From positions 1,667,501 through 1,731,500 of the forward strand of contig NZ_CP065511.1 of NCBI RefSeq assembly GCF_022811925.1: a stretch of 64,000 bases of DNA. The letters are read 5' to 3'. The stretch comes from Cytobacillus oceanisediminis. Lineage in GTDB: Bacteria; Bacillota; Bacilli; Bacillales; Cytobacillaceae. A model generated the notes under the pieces. It had not been told where the DNA came from. It saw nothing but the letters and a program-made list of their open reading frames with translations, and did no database searches. How positions within the stretch are numbered: position 1 is the first letter of the stretch; every line of letters begins with the position of its first letter. Shown piece after piece: positions 28,770 through 36,968 of this stretch. A program made the translations under genes and the position numbers.

Positions 28770-30149
28770 ATGGAAGATCACGCAGTGGAAAGGGCAGATT
28801 CCCACATCAATACCAGTCTTTTAATCCAATCTTTACAAAATGAAGAAATTGATATCTTCAGGAATGAATTTCTTGATATGCACCCTTATGATCAGGCTTC
28901 ATTTTTTAAAGATCTGGATGAGGACATCCGGGCAAAAATTTATCTTTATCTCTCTCCGGAAGAAATGGCAGCTCTATTTGAAAATTTGGAGATTGAGGAA
29001 GAAGATTATAAAGACGTTCTTGCTGAGATGAATCCCCACTATGCAGCGGATATGCTTTCAGAAATGTATGCCGATGATGCCGTTGATGTTTTAAATGAAC
29101 TGGATAAAGACCAGGTTGTCAGCTATTTGACAATTATGGATGATGAATCGGCAAAAGAAATTAAGGATTTGCTTCATTACGAAGAATATACAGCAGGAAG
29201 TATCATGACGACGGAATTTGTCTCACTGTCAGCCAATCAGACGGTTCGTTCTGCTATGTATATCCTGAAAAATGAAGCGCCAAGGGCGGAAACCATTTAT
29301 TATGTGTACGTTGTGAATGACGAAAAAAAACTTATTGGCGTTATTTCATTAAGGGATTTAATAGTAAGTGATGATGATACGATGATTTCGGAAATTACAA
29401 ATGACAGGGTAGTTTCCGTATCAGTTGGCGAAGATCAGGAAGAAGTCGCAAGAAAAATTAAAGACTATAACTTCCTAGCCGTTCCGGTTGTGGATTTTCA
29501 AAACCATTTGCTGGGTATTATTACAGTTGATGATGTCATGGATGTCATGGAAGAAGAAGCATCTGATGATTATTCCAAATTGGCTGCTGTATCGGATATG
29601 GATCATATTGACAGGAATCCAGTTTCTGCGGCACGTAAACGGCTCCCCTGGCTTATCATCCTGCTGTTTTTGGGTATGTTAACTGCAAGCCTTATAGGAA
29701 GATTTGAGGATACCCTGGATAAGGTTGCCATTTTGGCTGTTTTCATTCCTCTTATTGCAGGGATGGCAGGAAATACAGGGACTCAGGCATTGGCCGTAGC
29801 TGTCCGGGGGATTGCTACAGGAGACCTGGAGAAAGAAAATAAGTGGAAACTGGTGATAAGGGAAGCCGGGACTGGGTTAATTAATGGCGGAATTTGCGGC
29901 GTTCTTGTTACTTTCATTGTTTACTTCTGGAAAGGAAATTTCTTTCTTGGTGTTTTAGTTGGCGTTTCAATTTTGTTTACATTGATAGTAGCCACCCTTG
30001 CCGGTGCGCTGATCCCTTTACTAATGCACAGAATGAAAATTGACCCGGCAGTAGCTTCAGGTCCATTTATTACAACTATTAATGATCTAATCAGTATTTT
30101 AATTTATTTTGGCATGGCGACATTATTTATGAGCTACTTAACAGGCTAA
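28770..30149 (+). CDS. mgtE: MgtE-family magnesium transporter
   Basis: About 459 aa from ATG 28770, which has GAGGAGGT 8 nt upstream; the usual MgtE length is about 450. The cytosolic N domain (Leu/Glu-rich, ALFENLEIEEEDYKDVLAEM) comes first. A CBS-domain pair follows (YTAGSIMTTEFVSLSANQTVR and AVPVVDFQNHLLGIITVDDVMDVM). The C-terminal membrane domain has five TM helices, including RLPWLIILLFLGMLTASLIG and the pore segment GNTGTQALAVAVRG. Acidic residues in N and CBS domains sense cytosolic magnesium. It is followed after 12 bp by the antiporter gene. Confidence 0.94.
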   Translation: MEDHAVERADSHINTSLLIQSLQNEEIDIFRNEFLDMHPYDQASFFKDLDEDIRAKIYLYLSPEEMAALFENLEIEEEDYKDVLAEMNPHYAADMLSEMYADDAVDVLNELDKDQVVSYLTIMDDESAKEIKDLLHYEEYTAGSIMTTEFVSLSANQTVRSAMYILKNEAPRAETIYYVYVVNDEKKLIGVISLRDLIVSDDDTMISEITNDRVVSVSVGEDQEEVARKIKDYNFLAVPVVDFQNHLLGIITVDDVMDVMEEEASDDYSKLAAVSDMDHIDRNPVSAARKRLPWLIILLFLGMLTASLIGRFEDTLDKVAILAVFIPLIAGMAGNTGTQALAVAVRGIATGDLEKENKWKLVIREAGTGLINGGICGVLVTFIVYFWKGNFFLGVLVGVSILFTLIVATLAGALIPLLMHRMKIDPAVASGPFITTINDLISILIYFGMATLFMSYLTG

Positions 30150-30161
30150 GGGGGTTATTTT

Positions 30162-32021
30162 ATGGAACATGGGGCATCGGTAGCATCGCTGGTCATTGTG
30201 ATATTGGCTGCTTTTATCACGCCCATTTTACTTCACCGGCTGAAAATTAATTTCATCCCTGTAGTGGTGGCAGAGATTCTTATAGGTTTGATTATCGGTA
30301 AAAGCGGCTTTGATATCGTGCATGAAGATATGTGGCTGGAGACACTTTCGACTCTTGGATTTATATTTCTAATGTTCCTGAGCGGTCTGGAAATTGACTT
30401 CACAGCTTTTTCTTCGGCAAAGAAGAGAGTAAAGCTCCCAAGCGGGAAGCTTGAGCCAAACTCTTTTGCTGTTTCTTCCATTGTTTTTATAGGAATATTT
30501 TTGGTTTCATTGGGTCTATCGTATTTATTTGTCTGGGCAGGATTCATTGATAATGCCTTTTTAATGACATTAATTATTTCGACCATTTCTCTGGGAGTAG
30601 TGGTTCCGACACTTAAGGAAGCTCATTTAATGAAAACAGGCATAGGCCAAATTATTCTGCTGATCGCCGTTATTGCTGATTTGGCTACGATGATTCTACT
30701 GGCTGTGTTTGTTTCATTAAATGACACAGGCGGAGGGAATACCTGGCTGCTTCTCGTCTTATTTGGCGTAGGTGTATTGCTGTATTTTCTTGGCAGAAGG
30801 TTCAAAAACCTTAATTTTCTTGAAGCGATGTCTACTGGGACTGTTCAGATTGGAACAAGAGCAGTATTTGCACTGATCATTTTCCTGGTGGCGTTATCAG
30901 AAACAGTTGGGGCAGAGAATATATTAGGTGCTTTCCTGGCCGGGGTGCTTGTATCATTGCTGGCGCCAAACCAGGAAATGATCCATAAACTGGATTCTTT
31001 CGGATATGGATTCCTCATCCCTATTTTCTTTGTGATGGTAGGGGTGGATCTCGACGTATGGACATTGTTTGGAGATCCTAAATTGCTAATGCTTATTCCA
31101 TTGCTGCTGATTGCACTGCTGCTTTCAAAACTTTTACCAATCTATATTTTAAAAAGATGGTATGACATTAAAACTGTTATTGCTTCAGGGTTTTTATTAA
31201 CGTCAACCCTTTCCCTTGTTATTGCTGCAGCAACGATAGGCGAAAGAATGGACGTCATAACCGCCGAAATGAGCGGAACATTGATTCTGGTTGCTGTCAT
31301 AACAAGTATATTTACTCCTGTAGTCTTTAAAAAGCTATTCCCTCAGGAAGCGGCAGAGGAGAAAAAGCTTAAAGTGTCCTTCATTGGTGCAAATCAGATG
31401 ACTATGCCGATCTATAATGAACTTAAGTCAACCCTTTACGAACCAGCTTTGTATCATAAAAAGCAGGAAAAGGCGGAAAAGCAGATAGCTGACTCTTTGT
31501 TTGATATCATTGAAGTTGATGAGTTTGATATTGAAAATTTTGAAGGTACAGAAGCATTTGATTCAGATATTGTAGTAATCTCGACAGGGGATGAAGAGAC
31601 AAATGCCACATTATCCATCGCTTTTAAAGAAAAGGGAGTGGATCGTGTCATTTGCCGGATGGAAAGCCCTGATATGGAAGAAACTCTACGGGAACATGAT
31701 ATTGAGCTATTTTCAACCATTCTTTCGTCTAAGGCACTGCTTCGTGCTTTAATCGAGTCACCAAGTGTGGTGAACATTTTAACGAACCAGGAGACAGCTT
31801 TATACGAGATCCGATTAAAGAATGAGCAGTTTGAAGGCATGATGCTTCGGCGATTCCCGTTTACAGGGGATGTAATATTCGTACGTATATTTAGAGGAAA
31901 GGATTCTATTGTTCCCCACGGAGATACTGAACTGCATGTTAATGACCGCCTGATTGTTACAGGATCTAAGGAATACGTTGATGAATTAAAAAGGGAACTT
32001 GAATTTTGTGAATGGTGTTAA
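30162..32021 (+). CDS. yjbQ: CPA2-family cation:proton antiporter with TrkA domains (YjbQ)
   Basis: 619 aa. The first 385 residues are a KefB/CPA2 exchanger with about 12 TM helices, starting SLVIVILAAFITPILLHRLK. A RCK/TrkA-N nucleotide-binding domain follows (KVSFIGANQMTMPIYNEL, VVISTGDEETNATLS). The last 90 residues form a TrkA-C domain (LTNQETALYEIRLKNEQFEGM, DRLIVTGSKEYVDELKREL). It is expected to export K+ or Na+ in exchange for H+. AAGGGGG precedes the ATG. It is probably co-transcribed with mgtE, a different arrangement from B. subtilis. Confidence 0.9.
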   Translation: MEHGASVASLVIVILAAFITPILLHRLKINFIPVVVAEILIGLIIGKSGFDIVHEDMWLETLSTLGFIFLMFLSGLEIDFTAFSSAKKRVKLPSGKLEPNSFAVSSIVFIGIFLVSLGLSYLFVWAGFIDNAFLMTLIISTISLGVVVPTLKEAHLMKTGIGQIILLIAVIADLATMILLAVFVSLNDTGGGNTWLLLVLFGVGVLLYFLGRRFKNLNFLEAMSTGTVQIGTRAVFALIIFLVALSETVGAENILGAFLAGVLVSLLAPNQEMIHKLDSFGYGFLIPIFFVMVGVDLDVWTLFGDPKLLMLIPLLLIALLLSKLLPIYILKRWYDIKTVIASGFLLTSTLSLVIAAATIGERMDVITAEMSGTLILVAVITSIFTPVVFKKLFPQEAAEEKKLKVSFIGANQMTMPIYNELKSTLYEPALYHKKQEKAEKQIADSLFDIIEVDEFDIENFEGTEAFDSDIVVISTGDEETNATLSIAFKEKGVDRVICRMESPDMEETLREHDIELFSTILSSKALLRALIESPSVVNILTNQETALYEIRLKNEQFEGMMLRRFPFTGDVIFVRIFRGKDSIVPHGDTELHVNDRLIVTGSKEYVDELKRELEFCEWC

Positions 32022-32041
32022 GGCTCTCCGACATCTTTCTT

Positions 32042-32085
32042 GCCGAAATAGTTCTGCTTTAAAAGCAGGATTTTTTCGGCTTTTC
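32042..32085 (+). terminator. Terminator after yjbQ
   Basis: Two-step hairpin: outer GCCGAAA / TTTCGGC, inner CTGCTTT / AAAGCAG, followed by a T-rich tract. Confidence 0.85.
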
Positions 32086-32097
32086 TTTTCAGGTAAA

Positions 32098-32125
32098 TTG
32101 ATGTACAATTAGTACTAGGTACTAA
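32098..32125 (+). promoter_or_regulatory. fabI promoter with FapR operator
   Basis: TTAGTACTAGGTACTAA (32109–32125) is a nearly perfect palindromic match to the 17-bp FapR box. It overlaps the spacer and -10 of a promoter whose -35 is TTGATG (32098–32103). FapR represses fatty-acid genes until malonyl-CoA rises. Confidence 0.88.
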
Positions 32126-32158
32126 TAACATGTAATAATAAATCAGGAGGATTATAAA

Positions 32159-32929
32159 ATGACTCTTTCACTAAATGGAAAAACATTCGTTGTTATGGGT
32201 GTGGCTAATAAAAGAAGTATTGCATGGGGAATTGCCAAATCCCTTCATGATGCTGGTGCCCGATTAATTTTTACATATGCGGGAGAAAGACTTGAGAAAA
32301 GTGTGCGTGAATTGGCTGAATCATTGGAGGATGCACATTCATTAGTTCTTCCTTGTGATGTAACAAGTGATGAAGACATCGCGAAATGCTTTAGCACGAT
32401 TAAGGAGGAAGCTGGTGTAATTCATGGAATTGCCCACTGCATCGCCTTTGCCCATAAAGAAGAACTGCAGGGAGAATATATGAACACCACAAGAGACGGG
32501 TTTCTCTTAGCTCACAATATCAGCTCTTATTCACTAACTGCCATTGCTAAGGAAGCAAAAGGATTAATGACTGAAGGCGGAAGCATTGTGACTCTCACAT
32601 ACCTTGGCGGTGAAAAGGTTGTGAAAAATTATAATGTTATGGGTGTAGCAAAAGCCTCCCTTGACGCAAGTGTCAAATATTTGGCCAACGACCTCGGTAA
32701 AGATGGAATTCGGGTCAATTCCATTTCAGCAGGTCCAATCAGGACTCTTTCTGCAAAAGGAATCAGCGAGTTCAATTCTATCCTGAAAGAAATTGAAGAA
32801 CGGGCTCCTCTCCGTAAAACAACTACTCCGGAAGAAGTAGGGGATACAGCTTTATTCTTATTCAGCAGCCTGTCCCGCGGAATTACCGGGGAAAATATCC
32901 ATGTGGATTCCGGTTATCATATTCTCTAA
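32159..32929 (+). CDS. fabI: Enoyl-ACP reductase (NADH) FabI
   Basis: 256 aa; reduces trans-2-enoyl-ACP in the last step of fatty-acid elongation and is the target of triclosan. It is an atypical short-chain dehydrogenase: the nucleotide-binding start is GVANKRSIAWGIAKSLHDAGA. The catalytic pair is Tyr at about 158 and Lys at about 165 (NYNVMGVAKASLDASVKYLA), and SISAGPIRTLSAKGI follows. A GGAGG ribosome site lies upstream. Control by FapR is indicated by the operator in the promoter. Confidence 0.97.
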   Translation: MTLSLNGKTFVVMGVANKRSIAWGIAKSLHDAGARLIFTYAGERLEKSVRELAESLEDAHSLVLPCDVTSDEDIAKCFSTIKEEAGVIHGIAHCIAFAHKEELQGEYMNTTRDGFLLAHNISSYSLTAIAKEAKGLMTEGGSIVTLTYLGGEKVVKNYNVMGVAKASLDASVKYLANDLGKDGIRVNSISAGPIRTLSAKGISEFNSILKEIEERAPLRKTTTPEEVGDTALFLFSSLSRGITGENIHVDSGYHIL

Positions 32930-32937
32930 TAGAAATT

Positions 32938-32968
32938 GCCTGCTCCAATGTGAGCGGGCTTTTTTTAT
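32938..32968 (+). terminator. Terminator after fabI
   Basis: GCCTGCTC / GAGCGGGC stem (one G-U pair), 6-nt loop, then seven T residues. Confidence 0.88.
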
Positions 32969-33045
32969 TTCCATCAGAAACGAAAGCCCAACTTCTGCAT
33001 ACATATAATACGACGAAACATTAAGATTGCGGAGGTGGGCAAAAA

Positions 33046-33588
33046 ATGGCTGAGAAAAAAGAGAAGGAACCATTATTTTATATACAGCAGCCGAGTTTTC
33101 AATTTCCAGAGACCAGGATGCAAACAGTATACTCCAGCAGAAAAGCAGAGCTGGAACGTAAACAGGAACAAAAAGACAGTGTACCGGAACCCGCGAACAC
33201 AATAAATGAACAGACGGTGCCCGAAGAAAAGATCGAAAATATGACCGAAGTAAAGGTGCAGGCAGCCATTGAAGAATTTGAAGCAGGCAGGGAAGAGAAA
33301 AAAGAAAATACATCCTTTGCTTTTACGACGGAAAAAAGAAAGCCTTCTTTCAATCGTGTACGAAGTTTTAAGGAAATGGACACGCTTGAGCGCCTGGATT
33401 ACTTAATTGATTTCCCAGAACAGCTTCCACCCATACCATGTATATTTGAAACCGGCGAGAAAGCAATAAGGGGATTTCTGGTTTCAAAAAATGAAGGATC
33501 CATCGAGGTTAAGTTATTTGATGAATCGATTGAACAAATTAGTCTTCAATCTTTAAATGCTGTCAAAATGATTGGCCTAAGAAGGTAA
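33046..33588 (+). CDS. cotO: Spore coat protein CotO (YjbX)
   Basis: 180 aa, highly charged. The N-terminal two-thirds is Lys/Glu-rich and low in complexity (residues about 20–105). The conserved CotO part is at the C-terminus: LERLDYLIDFPEQLPPIPCIFETGEKAIRG as two adjoining blocks, ending SLQSLNAVKMIGLRR. CotO is a morphogenetic coat protein in B. subtilis, made in the mother cell. GGAGGTG precedes the ATG. Position between fabI and cotZ is as in B. subtilis. Confidence 0.82.
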   Translation: MAEKKEKEPLFYIQQPSFQFPETRMQTVYSSRKAELERKQEQKDSVPEPANTINEQTVPEEKIENMTEVKVQAAIEEFEAGREEKKENTSFAFTTEKRKPSFNRVRSFKEMDTLERLDYLIDFPEQLPPIPCIFETGEKAIRGFLVSKNEGSIEVKLFDESIEQISLQSLNAVKMIGLRR

Positions 33589-33612
33589 AAGAAAAGCGCT
33601 GGAGCTAGACAG
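33589..33612 (+). repeat. Dispersed palindromic repeat, copy 4 (minimal remnant)
   Basis: GAAAAGCGCTGGAGCTAGACAG starts 2 nt after the cotO stop. It is the two outer ends of the repeat joined with the whole centre missing, as expected for an internal deletion. Confidence 0.75.
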
Positions 33613-33617
33613 AAAAA

Positions 33618-33644
33618 AATAGCCAGCCGAATGGACGGCTGGCT
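33618..33644 (-). terminator. Terminator of cotZ
   Basis: Minus-strand stem AGCCAGCCG / CGGCTGGCT with a 6-nt loop, followed by a run of seven T residues. Confidence 0.88.
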
Positions 33645-33652
33645 CCATATCA

Positions 33653-34156
33653 TTAGTCTTCGCAGATATCAAGATCTACATCGGCAATACATTGAACAGC
33701 GCAGAAGCAGTTTAGGTCAACTGTTACACAGTCATTAGTACTGCGGAAGTCGTCAACTTCGCAAACTTTTTTCAAGTCGATGCAGCAGTCATCGGCAAGG
33801 TTAACTGTTTTGTCTGGGCCAGGTCTTCTATTTACTGGCTCTAGGACACGAAGCACTGCGCAGCAGTTATCGAACACTTCTTCCACTCTGAAGAAAATGG
33901 ATACACATGCACACTCATTTCCTGTAAAGAAAGCATGGAATGGTGAACCGTCCGCAGTTTTCAGTGTGAAGACGCGGGTATCCGGGCGCTTATGGCGTTT
34001 TCTTCCAGATGGTGATATAACTCCCAGCGGCTCCAGGAAACAGTTTGAAGGGCATTCGCACACATCTTCTGCGTTATCTTGAATATCCTTTATAGCACGA
34101 ACTACTTCACATACACAGCCTTTACCTTTGAAGTCGTCTTTTTTTCCACAACCCAT
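33653..34156 (-). CDS. cotZ: Cys-rich spore surface protein CotZ/CotY/ExsY family
   Basis: 167 aa from ATG 34156 (MGCGKKDDFKGKG), with AAGGAGG 8–9 nt upstream; a longer in-frame start at 34234 lacks a ribosome site. It has 18 cysteines, many in pairs (VCEC, ECAC, NCC, DCC, CFC), typical of proteins that self-assemble into the spore crust or exosporium basal layer and are cross-linked by disulfides. Upstream on the minus strand, AC-N17-AATATGTTA is close to a sigma-K promoter. CotY and ExsY cannot be told from CotZ by eye. Confidence 0.9.
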   Translation of the reverse strand: MGCGKKDDFKGKGCVCEVVRAIKDIQDNAEDVCECPSNCFLEPLGVISPSGRKRHKRPDTRVFTLKTADGSPFHAFFTGNECACVSIFFRVEEVFDNCCAVLRVLEPVNRRPGPDKTVNLADDCCIDLKKVCEVDDFRSTNDCVTVDLNCFCAVQCIADVDLDICED

Positions 34157-34287
34157 TTTTGTTTTCCTCCTTGTTTGTTTCTTGTGGTCTACACTACTAA
34201 CATATTGCCGGAGTGACCTATGGGTTACGGACAAACGCCTTGTTTTTTAAAAAAATAGGCTATTTTTTTACATTAGAGGTGAAAAAA

Positions 34288-34641
34288 ATGGATATATCAC
34301 CTATGGAGCTGCTAATTTTGGCACTTGCAAGCTTCAGGCTTACCAGACTGATTGTATTTGATAAAATTACCGAATTCCTGCGCAAACCTTTTCTGGAAGA
34401 AGTTGAGGAAAAAGATGAAAATGGCGAAATTGAAGTGTACTGGGTTGTAAAAGAAGGAAAAGTGCGAGGATTCTTCGGGGAGCTTTTAAGCTGTTATTGG
34501 TGTACAGGTGTTTGGAGTACATTATTTTTATATGCTTCATATTATTTTTATGCATCCTGGTCAGCTCCAGTGCTGCTGATTTTGGCAATTGCCGGACTTG
34601 CAGCAATTATTGAATCCCTGGTGCAAAAATTGATCAATTAG
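34288..34641 (+). CDS. yjcA: YjcA family sporulation protein (DUF1360)
   Basis: About 117 aa from ATG 34288, which has GAGGTG 7 nt upstream. An N-terminal amphipathic/TM segment (SPMELLILALASFRLTRLI) is followed by a charged loop, then CYWCTGVWSTLFLYASYYFYA and a last TM helix (PVLLILAIAGLAAIIESLV). The CYWC motif is characteristic of DUF1360. B. subtilis YjcA (about 119 aa) is made during sporulation, and the gene order agrees. Molecular function unknown. Confidence 0.87.
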   Translation: MDISPMELLILALASFRLTRLIVFDKITEFLRKPFLEEVEEKDENGEIEVYWVVKEGKVRGFFGELLSCYWCTGVWSTLFLYASYYFYASWSAPVLLILAIAGLAAIIESLVQKLIN

Positions 34642-34681
34642 CATAAAGCCAAATACTTCATGCTGTAGGCGTTTGTTTTAC

Positions 34682-34708
34682 ACAAGCTTTGAGGCTCAGC
34701 ATAAAATA
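34682..34708 (+). promoter_or_regulatory. Candidate sigma-K promoter for the small Lys/Cys-rich gene
   Basis: AC (34682–34683), exactly 16 bp, then CATAAAATA (34700–34708), matching AC-N16-CATANNNTA. The next gene starts 38 bp downstream. Confidence 0.55.
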
Positions 34709-34745
34709 AAAAGAGGAAAATTATTGTTAATGGAGGGCCTCAAAG

Positions 34746-34856
34746 ATGTTAAATAATGATAAGGGTCAGCAAATGGAAAAATCACAGCCGGTCAGCAAGA
34801 AAAAGAGAAAGAAAAAGGGATGCGGCTGCGGAAAAAAAACGAAGAAAGCTCAATAG
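34746..34856 (+). CDS. Tiny Lys/Cys-rich probable spore protein
   Basis: 36 aa. GGAGGG lies 8 nt before the ATG. The C-terminal half is a run of Lys and Arg (VSKKKRKKKG) around CGCG, ending KKTKKAQ. The stop codon overlaps a terminator, so this is a self-contained transcript. A sigma-K-type promoter lies upstream and the neighbours are all sporulation genes, so a late coat or spore-surface role is likely but inferred. The GCGCGK core could bind metal or form disulfides. Confidence 0.65.
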   Translation: MLNNDKGQQMEKSQPVSKKKRKKKGCGCGKKTKKAQ

Positions 34857-34878
34857 CCGGGGATACCGGCTTTTTTTA
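34855..34878 (+). terminator. Terminator of the small Lys/Cys-rich gene
   Basis: AGCCGG / CCGGCT with a 5-nt loop and seven T residues; the stop codon TAG forms the first bases of the stem. Confidence 0.88.
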
Positions 34879-34895
34879 TTGGGTTTCTTCTGGAA

Positions 34896-34925
34896 AAAAT
34901 AGGATGGAAAGTAATATTCATAAAT
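34896..34925 (+). promoter_or_regulatory. Candidate sigma-G promoter of the spoVA-type operon
   Basis: AAAATA (34896–34901), 17 bp, CATAAAT (34919–34925), resembling the forespore consensus TGAATA-N17/18-CATACTA. It lies 55 bp before the lipoprotein start. Confidence 0.45.
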
Positions 34926-34979
34926 CCAAAACAATTCGAGGACAATATAATTAAAGATTCTACATAGGAAGGGACTATT

Positions 34980-35453
34980 ATGAAAAATAGACTTTTATCA
35001 TTTATTGCATTTTCACTGATCTTATTATCAGGCTGCAGCGGAGACGGAAAGGTGACGGACAGCGACCTTGCACTTCTCAAAACGACTGATCCCCCTGCTG
35101 TATTAATTGATAAAAATACAAAGGAAAATTTGGATTTAGTTGAAAACATTGAGCATGATATCGAAAAAATGAAAGAACTTTATGATGTTGCAGTGGTCAA
35201 AAGCAATGGGGATACACTTGTTGCTTATAAAGTGAAGCACTTGCAGCGATTCCACATGAAAAAAATTGAAAAGAAAATGACCAAGATGCTTGAGGAAAAG
35301 TATCCAGATGAGAAATTCATTGTATCAAGTGACTATAAGATCTTTATTGAAGCGGTGGAACTTCAGGAAAAAATGAAAGATCCTGATTTTACCGACAAGA
35401 AAGCGAAAAAAAAGCTTGATAAAATCATTAAGCTTAAAGAAGAAATGACATAA
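34980..35453 (+). CDS. YhcN/YlaJ-like sporulation lipoprotein
   Basis: 157 aa. The signal peptide MKNRLLSFIAFSLILLSGCS has a lipobox ending at Cys19. The mature part alternates acidic and basic residues with a conserved-looking ENIEHDIEKMKELYDVAVVKSNGDTLVAY-like core (split here around residues 52–80) and a Lys-rich tail. This fits the YhcN/YlaJ family of forespore-made lipoproteins on the inner spore membrane. It directly precedes spoVAC (15 bp), the arrangement known from second-type spoVA operons. GGAAGGG is the ribosome site. Confidence 0.75.
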   Translation: MKNRLLSFIAFSLILLSGCSGDGKVTDSDLALLKTTDPPAVLIDKNTKENLDLVENIEHDIEKMKELYDVAVVKSNGDTLVAYKVKHLQRFHMKKIEKKMTKMLEEKYPDEKFIVSSDYKIFIEAVELQEKMKDPDFTDKKAKKKLDKIIKLKEEMT

Positions 35454-35468
35454 GAAAGGGGCAAGGGC

Positions 35469-35942
35469 ATGAACAAAAATGCAAATAAGACTCCGGAACA
35501 GCAGCAATATGAGCAGCTTGAGCAAAAGCATGAACTAAAGCGCCCAGTCCTGAAAAATTGTATTCGTGCATTCTGGGTGGGAGGGCTCATCTGTGTAATC
35601 GGACAGGCAATAACGTATTTTTATATTTATTTTTTTAACTTCACCGAACAGACCGCTGGAAACCCAACTGTAGCTACGATGATTTTTATTTCCATGCTGT
35701 TGACAGGTTTTGGCGTATATGACCGTCTGGGGCAGTTTGGCGGAGCAGGCAGTGCCGTTCCTGTAACAGGTTTCGGAAACGCTGTAATTTCAGCTGCCAT
35801 TGAGCATCGCACGGAAGGATTTGTGCTGGGAGTTGGAGGAAATATGTTCAAGCTTGCAGGTTCAGTTATTCTCTTTGGTGTATTTTCAGCTTTTGTAGTG
35901 GCTCTTATTAAAACACTATTAATCATGTGGGGGGTTATTTAA
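35469..35942 (+). CDS. spoVAC: Stage V sporulation protein AC
   Basis: 157 aa. After a charged, Gln-rich N-terminus (residues 1–30) there are about four TM helices, with FWVGGLICVIGQAITYFYIY, LLTGFGVYDRLGQFGGAGS and VPVTGFGNAVISAAIEHRTEG typical of SpoVAC. SpoVAC acts as a mechanosensitive channel part of the complex that moves dipicolinic acid across the spore inner membrane. AAAGGGG precedes the ATG. Its stop codon overlaps the spoVAD start (TAATG), so translation is coupled. Confidence 0.93.
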   Translation: MNKNANKTPEQQQYEQLEQKHELKRPVLKNCIRAFWVGGLICVIGQAITYFYIYFFNFTEQTAGNPTVATMIFISMLLTGFGVYDRLGQFGGAGSAVPVTGFGNAVISAAIEHRTEGFVLGVGGNMFKLAGSVILFGVFSAFVVALIKTLLIMWGVI

Positions 35943-36955
35943 TGCTTAAGGGTAAACAATCCTGGGTTTTTGAAAACCGCCCAGTAATTGCGGCTGCTGG
36001 TGTTTCCGGCGGTCCTTTTGAGGCAAACGGCAACCTGGCAGAAGATTTTGATGTATTGCACGATGATTTGTGGATGGGGGAAGATTCATACGAAAAAGCC
36101 CACAGAATTCTTTTGGAAGAGGCTGGACAGACGGCCTTGAATAAAGCAAATATCCAAAAGGAAGATGTTCAGTTTTATATAGCAGGGGATTTAATTAATC
36201 AGATTACACCTACCAGTTTAAGTGCAAGAACCATTCAAATCCCTTATTTCGGAATATTTGGCGCTTGTTCGACCTCTATGGAGGGGCTTGCCCTTGCATC
36301 TTTTATTGTGAACTATCATGGGGCTGATTACGTTTTAACAGGTGCTTCAAGTCATAATGCTGCAGTAGAAAAACAATTCAGATACCCCACAGAATATGGT
36401 GGGCAAAAGCCTCCTACTGCCCAATGGACAGTAACTGGTGCTGGTGCAGCTCTTATTACCTCGAAAACAGCAGGACATAATACGCCGGTCACTACTTCCG
36501 CAACAATTGGCAAAGTAATCGACATGGGTCTTACCGACCCTTTTAATATGGGAGGGGCAATGGCTCCTGCAGCAGCAGATACCATTACTGCACACTTCAA
36601 GGATATGCAGCTTGATCCATCATATTACGATTTGATTGTTACAGGGGATTTAGGGAGAATTGGCCAGGAAACTGCTTATGAATTGCTTTCAAATAATGGG
36701 CTTAACATAGAAAAAGAGAAATTTAAAGATTGCGGATTGATGATCTATAAAGATGATCAGCCTGTCCAATCTGGAGGAAGCGGAGCAGGGTGCTCAGCTG
36801 CTGTCCTGTATGGACATCTATTGAATCAAATGAAACAGGGGACTTATAGGAGAATCCTTGTTGTCGCTACGGGTGCACTATTATCCCCATTGACATTCCA
36901 GCAGAATGAGAGCATCCCTTGTATTGCTCATGCTGTTTCTATCGAAATGACTTAA
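35942..36955 (+). CDS. spoVAD: Stage V sporulation protein AD
   Basis: About 337 aa from ATG 35942, which overlaps the spoVAC stop and has GGGGG 7 nt upstream. SpoVAD binds dipicolinic acid during its uptake into and release from spores. It has a thiolase-like (KAS III) fold with IFGACSTSMEGLALAS at the former active site, TGASSHNAAVEKQFRYP, GDLGRIGQET and GGSGAGCSAAVLYGH. It lies on the outer face of the spore inner membrane with SpoVAC and SpoVAEb. Confidence 0.94.
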   Translation: MLKGKQSWVFENRPVIAAAGVSGGPFEANGNLAEDFDVLHDDLWMGEDSYEKAHRILLEEAGQTALNKANIQKEDVQFYIAGDLINQITPTSLSARTIQIPYFGIFGACSTSMEGLALASFIVNYHGADYVLTGASSHNAAVEKQFRYPTEYGGQKPPTAQWTVTGAGAALITSKTAGHNTPVTTSATIGKVIDMGLTDPFNMGGAMAPAAADTITAHFKDMQLDPSYYDLIVTGDLGRIGQETAYELLSNNGLNIEKEKFKDCGLMIYKDDQPVQSGGSGAGCSAAVLYGHLLNQMKQGTYRRILVVATGALLSPLTFQQNESIPCIAHAVSIEMT

Positions 36956-36968
36956 AGGAGGAATTTGT

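Noticed and set aside
32998..33010. Sigma-E or sigma-K promoter before cotO (CATACATATAATA)
   Set aside because: Good -10-like matches but no matching -35 at the right distance in any register I tried.
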